Source: an uncultured Prevotella sp.
Lineage (GTDB): Bacteria; Bacteroidota; Bacteroidia; Bacteroidales; Bacteroidaceae
Assembly: GCA_945830345.1 (NCBI GenBank)
Contig: CALZYS010000014.1
Span: 1 to 33,721 of the forward strand
Length of the DNA stretch: 33,721 bases
Direction of reading: 5' to 3'
Made by a program: the position numbers and the translations under genes
Notes under the pieces: generated by a model
Databases searched by the model: none
What the model was told of the DNA's origin: nothing
What the model saw: the letters and a program-made list of their open reading frames with translations, nothing else
Shown here: piece by piece, positions 28,471 to 33,721 of the stretch
How positions within the stretch are numbered: position 1 is the stretch's first letter
How the letters are laid out: each line of letters opens with the position of its first letter

Positions 28471-30012
28471 TCATTTGTTTACCATTGCTTGAATACATGT
28501 GTCAAGTTCTGCCAAAGTAGCACTCAGACGAGTGTAGAATTGGGCGTCGAGATTCTTTAGTTGTGCATTCAGAGACTTCGAACCCTCTGTGATTATTCCA
28601 ACTCCTTCTTCAAGACTGCGCTTTGTTCCTTGCCAGAACTGCTCATTGTAGTCCTTTATCTTATTCAGTTCTTCAAGCTTTGTTATCAGAGTCGTAACTC
28701 CATCAACAAAGTTGCGCTGCTTGCGCACCCATTCATTGAGCGACCTCGTAGCCTGGTCAAATTCAGTCATGTTGTTCTTTGTCAGATCAACAGTGTCTTC
28801 AAGCTTCTTGGTTATTTCAACAAACTTGTCGTCTTCTATCAGTACTTTGCTAAGCGACTCTATAAACAGTTTCAACTTTCCGCCATCACTTACAAGATTC
28901 TTGGTGTCGTTTCCGACGGCGGTCAATGTGGTGGATGTTCCTTCGAACTCAGTTGCCATTTGTTTGTATTGACTTGTGAGCGAGGCAATCATCTCCTTGT
29001 TTTCCTGTTGCCATTGGTTGAGCTTCTCGACACTCTTGTTCAGTTGGTCGAAGTTCTCCTGTATTAGCTTGTTGATAAGTGAATTCATCTGTTTCTGGAA
29101 TTCTTCGGTCACTTTCTTCATCACCTCCACAAGTGCCTCGGTATTACTCTTCTTCAGAAGTTCTGTGAACTCGTCAAACTTATTGCTCAACAATACATTT
29201 GTCTCGTTCATCTTGTCTTCTATCTCAACAACCTCGTCGTGGAGTTTTGTACCCAATGACTTCACATTTTCAGCAATGTTTTCGTCGGTTGATACCATTG
29301 CGCTCGTAGCATCAACAATTTCGCCCATGTAGTTTATCATTTCGGCATTACTCTTTTTCTGTGCTTCTCCGTTAGCCTCAATATTGCCGATAGATATCAA
29401 CATGCTATTTGAATTATTTCCAAGTTCATTGAGACTTGTAGTTTGAGATTGAGATTGAAGCAGAAGTGTTTCAATTTTCGTATCAACTTTTTCCACACTG
29501 CTGCTCGTCCTCTGCATTTCGGCTAATGCAGTATTATAGAAAGCTGTTTGATTGTTACTTTGTTTCTGAATCTCAGATAGCAATCCCATTGTCAGTTTCT
29601 CGTTATTGTCGCTCATCTGCTTAACGGCTTTTACTATCTCTCCTGCGGCAATATTGATATCCGATATACCCTTGTCGTTATCGTCATAAACAGATGAAAC
29701 GTATTTTGATAGGATTAATGACCCAATCATACCTGCCAATGATGTGAAGAATGCGGTTTTTAATCCATCAAGAAGCAATGGGATACTCTCGTCCAACACG
29801 TTTGGATTGAAATTAATCAATCCTATTGTTATGCCTACGAATGTTCCCAATACTCCTAATGTGGATACTATCGAAGGTAATTGTTCTATCCACCTTCGCT
29901 TTTCCTGCAGCTTTTTGTTTTGTCTGGATTTTTTAATGTGCAGATAAGCCAAAATGGTAGCAGCAATAATTACTGCAACCCAAACAATTGTAATTAATAT
30001 TCCTGTTTTCAT
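28471..30012 (-). CDS. ZorA-like MotA/ExbB/TolQ proton-channel protein with long coiled-coil tail
   Basis: 'LPSIVSTLGVLGTFVGITIGL...LLDGLKTAFFTSLAGMIGSLIL' MotA/ExbB signature followed by ~350 aa coiled coil. Confidence 0.88.
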   Translation of the reverse strand: MKTGILITIVWVAVIIAATILAYLHIKKSRQNKKLQEKRRWIEQLPSIVSTLGVLGTFVGITIGLINFNPNVLDESIPLLLDGLKTAFFTSLAGMIGSLILSKYVSSVYDDNDKGISDINIAAGEIVKAVKQMSDNNEKLTMGLLSEIQKQSNNQTAFYNTALAEMQRTSSSVEKVDTKIETLLLQSQSQTTSLNELGNNSNSMLISIGNIEANGEAQKKSNAEMINYMGEIVDATSAMVSTDENIAENVKSLGTKLHDEVVEIEDKMNETNVLLSNKFDEFTELLKKSNTEALVEVMKKVTEEFQKQMNSLINKLIQENFDQLNKSVEKLNQWQQENKEMIASLTSQYKQMATEFEGTSTTLTAVGNDTKNLVSDGGKLKLFIESLSKVLIEDDKFVEITKKLEDTVDLTKNNMTEFDQATRSLNEWVRKQRNFVDGVTTLITKLEELNKIKDYNEQFWQGTKRSLEEGVGIITEGSKSLNAQLKNLDAQFYTRLSATLAELDTCIQAMVNK

Positions 30013-30022
30013 TTTTTATAAA

Positions 30023-30181
30023 TTAATATTTTCCTTTTCCATCACATTCTTCACATGTATCGCCAGGGTGCTTTGTCTTGAACTGACATGACGCCAATAC
30101 TATCGTATATAGAATTAGCATAGTGATTAATGCTGCATTCCATATAATTACGTGCGTTTTTTGTGATGTAATTATTTTCAT
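30023..30181 (-). CDS. 52-aa small membrane/lipoprotein with CxxCxGxG motif, first gene of the Zorya-like operon
   Basis: MKIITSQKTHVIIWNAALITMLILYTIVLASCQFKTKHPGDTCEECDGKGKY*; not in the supplied track; stop lies 11 nt from the zorA-like ATG. Confidence 0.65.
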   Translation of the reverse strand: MKIITSQKTHVIIWNAALITMLILYTIVLASCQFKTKHPGDTCEECDGKGKY

Positions 30182-30194
30182 CTTTTATTCTTCT

Positions 30195-30235
30195 ATTCCA
30201 AGCACATATTTCAGCCACGAGGACTGGCGTTGGCA
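30195..30235 (-). repeat. Leader element copy 2 (diverged)
   Basis: ATTCCAAGCACATATTTCAGCCACGAGGACTGGCGTTGGCA, 14 bp upstream of the 52-aa ORF. Confidence 0.88.
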
Positions 30236-30311
30236 TACATTCATTTTTTACTGACTATTAATACAACTGGATGTTGTTGCAAGTGCGAAATCATTTGTTG
30301 GTTAACGTCGC

Positions 30312-30830
30312 CTAATACGTATATATTTCACTAGTCATTGAGGCATGTCCAGCACTAAACAAATTACCAGATTTACTTTGAGAACTTAATACAAGCACTA
30401 TACACCCACCTCTTTTAGCGGCTTCTTTTCTGATTTTCTTTAATGCCTTTTCACTAAAGTGACCAGCTGTTATAGAAAATGACCATGTACCGCTTGAATG
30501 CTTTTCGATTTGACCAAGAGATTTTAATCCAAGCACTTCATTCTTGTCATATACAACTCTTACCTTGTCATAATCTAAAGGTGATTCAATGATTATTTTT
30601 TGAGATAGTTCCATTATTCGACCACTCGCAAATTCTACTTTCTCTAAAGCATTACGTCCCATGGTGTTGACAACATCTTCACCTTTGTAGATGAACTTGA
30701 TGAATAAATCATTTGTCTCTACAACTTTACCCTCTGCTATCTTGCCATTATGGAAATACAATTTGTCTTGCGAGAAAGCAAATAAGCTTACCATCGACAT
30801 AAATGATAAAATCAATAACATCTTTTTCAT
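30312..30830 (-). CDS. Secreted hypothetical protein
   Basis: Signal peptide MKKMLLILSFMSMVSLFAFSQ; start at MKKML. Confidence 0.75.
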   Translation of the reverse strand: MKKMLLILSFMSMVSLFAFSQDKLYFHNGKIAEGKVVETNDLFIKFIYKGEDVVNTMGRNALEKVEFASGRIMELSQKIIIESPLDYDKVRVVYDKNEVLGLKSLGQIEKHSSGTWSFSITAGHFSEKALKKIRKEAAKRGGCIVLVLSSQSKSGNLFSAGHASMTSEIYTY

Positions 30831-30838
30831 ATTAAATC

Positions 30839-30879
30839 TTTCCAGACACATATTTCAGCCACGAGGTCTGGTGTTGGCG
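30839..30879 (-). repeat. Leader element copy 3
   Basis: TTTCCAGACACATATTTCAGCCACGAGGTCTGGTGTTGGCG, 9 bp upstream of the start at 30830. Confidence 0.9.
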
Positions 30880-30911
30880 TATTGTTAATTTATAATTTAC
30901 AATTTAGAAGT

Positions 30912-31058
30912 TCATTTACGTTTATAATCCTCGACAAAACGTTGAGCCGATTCGTCGAATGTTTTTCGCTCAGGTGTCCCTGGCTTCCCAAAGTCTGCAT
31001 CAATCAACTCTTCTATAGGAGTAAGATGCAGTCGTTTGTAATCTATTGTTGATTTCAT
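30912..31058 (-). CDS. 48-aa small protein resembling the N-terminus of HigA/XRE-type antitoxins
   Basis: MKSTIDYKRLHLTPIEELIDADFGKPGTPERKTFDESAQRFVEDYKRK*; 'GKPGTPERKTFDE' pattern; below ORF-track size cutoff. Confidence 0.5.
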   Translation of the reverse strand: MKSTIDYKRLHLTPIEELIDADFGKPGTPERKTFDESAQRFVEDYKRK

Positions 31059-31082
31059 ATTTCATTTTTATCATCCGTCTGT

Positions 31083-31171
31083 AGTGACTTTACTTTATGT
31101 AAGTCCGTTTTTCCATTGCGGTTGCCCTGCGGGGACGACGGTCTTACACGATGTAAGACCCTACAGCGGAT
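31083..31171. repeat. ~90-bp double-hairpin repeat, copy A
   Basis: TAGTGACTTTACTTTATGTAAGTCCG...CATTGCGGTTGCCCTGCGG...CGGTCTTACACGATGTAAGACCCTACAGCGGATGG. Confidence 0.9.
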
Positions 31172-31246
31172 GGTGGGGCAGCGGTGTGGCTGCGCGACAG
31201 CCGCGGGCGAGACGCCCACGCTCCCAGAGGCTGCGCGATGTTATTC

Positions 31247-31798
31247 CTATAGTTCGAACTTATATCCAAGTGTGAGTTGGAAAACTGAATTGTGAGCCTT
31301 GATTCCCTCGCCGACTCTGTTGGCATACCAGTTATAGCGAGCATCCAAAACAAAATTCCTAAACTCATAGGACAAGCCTGCTGGTATGGCAACAGCAAGT
31401 GTACTCAAGTCTGTCATAGACAAGGCCTCGTCACCAGACTTGGCATAAGCCCTCAGCTTTACACCAGGTTGCAATCCAACTTTCACTGCGAATCCGTCAA
31501 ATAGATAAAAATTGGCCAATATAGGGAAGTTCAAATATTCTAAACTGCAATTGATATTGGTCTTATTGACATTACGACAACCTACCATTGCATACAGGGC
31601 ACCGATACTGAGGGAAGCCCAGTCTTGAACTTTAAATTCAAACTCCGCTCCACCAGTATATCCAAATTGGTACTTTGCCTTTGAATTGGTGACTGTGGAC
31701 AATGTCATACCATTTATTGGTTTAAAGAATACTTTTGTTTCTTGTGCATTACATGTCAGTGCAAACATGAGGCAAATAATAACAAATATTTTTTTCAT
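31247..31798 (-). CDS. Outer-membrane beta-barrel (PorT/porin-like) protein
   Basis: Signal peptide, 'FQLTLGYKFEL' C-terminal OMP signature. Confidence 0.8.
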   Translation of the reverse strand: MKKIFVIICLMFALTCNAQETKVFFKPINGMTLSTVTNSKAKYQFGYTGGAEFEFKVQDWASLSIGALYAMVGCRNVNKTNINCSLEYLNFPILANFYLFDGFAVKVGLQPGVKLRAYAKSGDEALSMTDLSTLAVAIPAGLSYEFRNFVLDARYNWYANRVGEGIKAHNSVFQLTLGYKFEL

Positions 31799-31807
31799 AT
31801 TTCTTCT

Positions 31808-31848
31808 TTTCCAGACACATATTTCAGCCACGAGGTCTGGTGTTGGCA
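31808..31848 (-). repeat. Leader element copy 4
   Basis: TTTCCAGACACATATTTCAGCCACGAGGTCTGGTGTTGGCA, 10 bp upstream of the start at 31798. Confidence 0.9.
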
Positions 31849-31962
31849 GTGGGTTAAGCCCCCTGACTCCCCCGAGGGGGATTTGCCTTGCGGAGGAGGA
31901 GGCGGTGAATTGTTATTTAATTATCTCTATTTACTAATTTGTAGTGTGTCCCGATTTGATGT

Positions 31963-32050
31963 AGGGACATTACTTTATGTAAGTCCATTTTCACATTGCG
32001 GTTGCCCTGCGGTAGGGCGGTCTTACACGAGGTAAGACCCTACAGCGGAT
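31963..32050. repeat. ~90-bp double-hairpin repeat, copy B
   Basis: TAGGGACATTACTTTATGTAAGTCC...CATTGCGGTTGCCCTGCGG...CGGTCTTACACGAGGTAAGACCCTACAGCGGATGG. Confidence 0.9.
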
Positions 32051-32593
32051 GGGGACTGCGCGAGATTTCAATTTCCACGTTCTTGCCACGCAGGAGGAGG
32101 GTGCCGACTTCGGTTTGGAAGACGGCGAGGGGGACGGCGGCGATGGTGATCGAGCCGTCGGGGGAGTAGGTGGCGGGATATGTGGAGAGAGTTACGTCGA
32201 TGGATTCGCCTGGATAGGAGGCGGGATAGGCGAGGTCGTGACGATGGAAACGGACGGAGTCGGGGGTGAACTCGACCATCGTGCCTTGCCACGCGATGTC
32301 GGCTGTAATGGAGGATGTGCCGACGGGCACCACGGCGGAGAGAACTTGCCAATCGCCGAGGAGCGAGTCGGGAGTGACCACGGTCTTGGTGATGAATGTG
32401 GTCGAGGGGTTAGCAGAGGGCACAGAGTCCTGCTTTTCGCAGCTTGTGAGTGCGAAAAGTGCTGATATACAAAGAATTAAAATTCTTAAATATTTACAAA
32501 TGGGGGGGGTAATGCGGCAGATGCCGATTTGGCGGCAGGCTTGCGGCTTGTCGTCAAGGTGTCGTTGGTATATGTCTTCGAGGCATCCATCAT
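32040..32593 (-). CDS. Lipoprotein, probably phase-variable / frameshifted at a G8(C8) tract
   Basis: Lipobox 'LFALTSCEKQ'; the likely ATG start (MMDASK..., 32593) is out of frame with the lipoprotein body across the G8 tract at 32502-32509. Confidence 0.6.
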
Positions 32594-32616
32594 TACTTTT
32601 ATCGTTTTTACATCTG

Positions 32617-32667
32617 CAAAAGTACAAACAATTTTTGAAACGACCAAATGTTTGGCGGATTTTTTTG
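32617..32667 (-). promoter_or_regulatory. Bacteroidetes-type promoter with extended upstream element
   Basis: Minus strand: AAAAAAATCCGCCAAACATTTGG-N19-TACTTTTG. Confidence 0.75.
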
Positions 32668-32847
32668 CCCTGTAGAGTAAATTAGATTGTTGATTATTGA
32701 TTATTGATTGTTGATTTGCTGCGCAGCCCCTGCAGCTACAGCAATGAGGGGCTGCGTTGCGGGGATGCAGCGAGCTGGGCGAGAGGGTTTATGCCGAAAA
32801 AGGGAAAAGCTTGCGGAACGAGAATTGTATTTTGCGGAATGTGGTTG

Positions 32848-33249
32848 TCAGAATCTGACAGTGGAATATTCCTTGCCTATGGAATGTATCTGAGACATTA
32901 ACTTCGACTCACATTCCTTGGATGGCTTCTTTAAGCCGTTGATGTACTGGTTCAGCATCGACGGGGTTATGTCTGAGCGTCGGGCCAACTCATCAACATT
33001 TAGTTCCTTGTGAGTAAGGAAGAAACGTTGCAGGGGAGTCGGTTCTGCATCGTCATAATAGAAGCTGTCGAAGCTGATGTCAACATCAAGATTGCGCCAG
33101 TGGAAGCCTCCATATCCTTTTTTGTAGGCATTCCGCTGCTCTTCGTTTGCTTCCCTGAGAGCTGGATACCACAATAGCGACTGACGCATCACTCTTCCGT
33201 CTTCAGTCTCTGCATAAATGTATTCGCTGTCAAACCAAATCTTCTTCAT
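32848..33249 (-). CDS. DUF2442 domain + C-terminal HTH protein
   Basis: 'MKKIWFDSEYIYAETEDGRVMRQSLLWYPALREANEEQRNAY' plus 'LNVDELARRSDITPSMLNQYINGLKKPS' HTH; start at MKKIWF. Confidence 0.85.
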   Translation of the reverse strand: MKKIWFDSEYIYAETEDGRVMRQSLLWYPALREANEEQRNAYKKGYGGFHWRNLDVDISFDSFYYDDAEPTPLQRFFLTHKELNVDELARRSDITPSMLNQYINGLKKPSKECESKLMSQIHSIGKEYSTVRF

Positions 33250-33260
33250 ATCTGTTCCTC

Positions 33261-33500
33261 CTATATTTTGAAATATTCTTTCCAACGTGATATTATGATG
33301 TCCTTGTTCTCTTCTATTGTCAACTCAATTTTCTTCATGTCTTTTGCCTTGATTCCTTGTGTTTCCTTCAAGACAAATTCTTCACCTGCCGATTCCTACT
33401 TGGCATAACCGTCATTGCCTTCTACATGCACATGAATGGGTTCGTGTTCCCTGCTATAGAAGAAAAATGAGTATCCATAAAATCGGAACAATTCTGGCAT
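33261..33500 (-). pseudogene. DUF4160 protein interrupted by an in-frame TAG
   Basis: MPELFRFYGYSFFFYSREHEPIHVHVEGNDGYAK*ESAGEEFVLKETQGIKAKDMKKIELTIEENKDIIISRWKEYFKI*; the internal TAG is at 33396-33398 (minus). Confidence 0.85.
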
Positions 33501-33530
33501 AATTACAATTTATTATATTATTTTCGGCTG

Positions 33531-33582
33531 CAAATTTAAGCATTATTTTCCGTTCCACCAAATGTTTGGCGGATTTTTTTTG
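33531..33582 (-). promoter_or_regulatory. Bacteroidetes-type promoter with the same extended upstream element
   Basis: Minus strand: AAAAAAAATCCGCCAAACATTTGG-N19-TAAATTTG upstream of the DUF4160 gene. Confidence 0.75.
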
Positions 33583-33721
33583 CTTTTTAGGGATGGGTGT
33601 TCTGGGCAAGCGTCACATGTCACTTGGAAATTTTGTCGTTTTTCTGTTTCTGAGTTGGTGTTTATCTATATATATTAATATATATTAATAAATTAATTAA
33701 TATAATAAGGTACGCAGGTTA

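Noticed and set aside
30051-30236. 61-aa track ORF 'MPTPVLVAEICAWNRRIKDENN...'
   Set aside because: Starts within the repeated leader element; the overlapping 52-aa frame (30023-30181) has a better start, signal-like segment, CxxCxGxG motif and operon spacing.
33660-33715. AT-rich TATATATTAATATATATTAATAAATTAATTAATATAA tract as a replication origin or att site
   Set aside because: Simple AT-rich sequence; no iterons, DnaA boxes or recombinase gene visible.
1-33721. CRISPR array, tRNA or rRNA genes
   Set aside because: No regularly spaced direct repeats with unique spacers and no recognisable tRNA/rRNA sequence seen; the heptamer arrays lack spacers.

Overview
Bacteroidales-type window (Prevotella/Bacteroides-like, judged from TAnnTTTG promoters and gene families). 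The left ~13.8 kb is ordinary chromosome: the 3' end of a polysaccharide-biosynthesis/epimerase gene, a LUD-domain gene with the cydA/cydB cytochrome bd operon and its DUF4492 leader gene, a TolC-HlyD-ABC-2-ABC-2 efflux operon, a TrmH-family RNA methyltransferase, a BamA/TamA-like lipoprotein, and a WalJ/YycJ-type MBL hydrolase. The right ~20 kb (13.8-33.6 kb) is an accessory/defence island almost entirely on the minus strand. It holds a primase/P-loop ATPase/OB-fold-like/M15-peptidase module with no visible integrase; several unknown ORFs; an ORF that starts with a C5-methyltransferase motif I (MDLFAGCGGL) but continues as an unrelated protein; a complete type I R-M system (hsdR-hsdM-hsdS); and a MotA/MotB/HNH operon that looks like a type II-like Zorya system, preceded by a previously uncalled 52-aa zinc-ribbon-like small ORF. 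Several exported-protein genes follow, then a DUF4160 (nonsense-interrupted)/DUF2442-HTH pair. The most interesting unexplained signals are: (1) a ~40-bp hairpin-forming element repeated four times, each copy just upstream of a start codon, including that of the Zorya-like operon; (2) a ~135-175-nt nested inverted repeat between hsdS and the next ORF; (3) two G8/C8 tracts positioned to phase-vary hsdS and a lipoprotein; (4) 7-bp AATTAGG arrays that act as stop codons in every frame. All calls come from reading the sequence; no database search was run.
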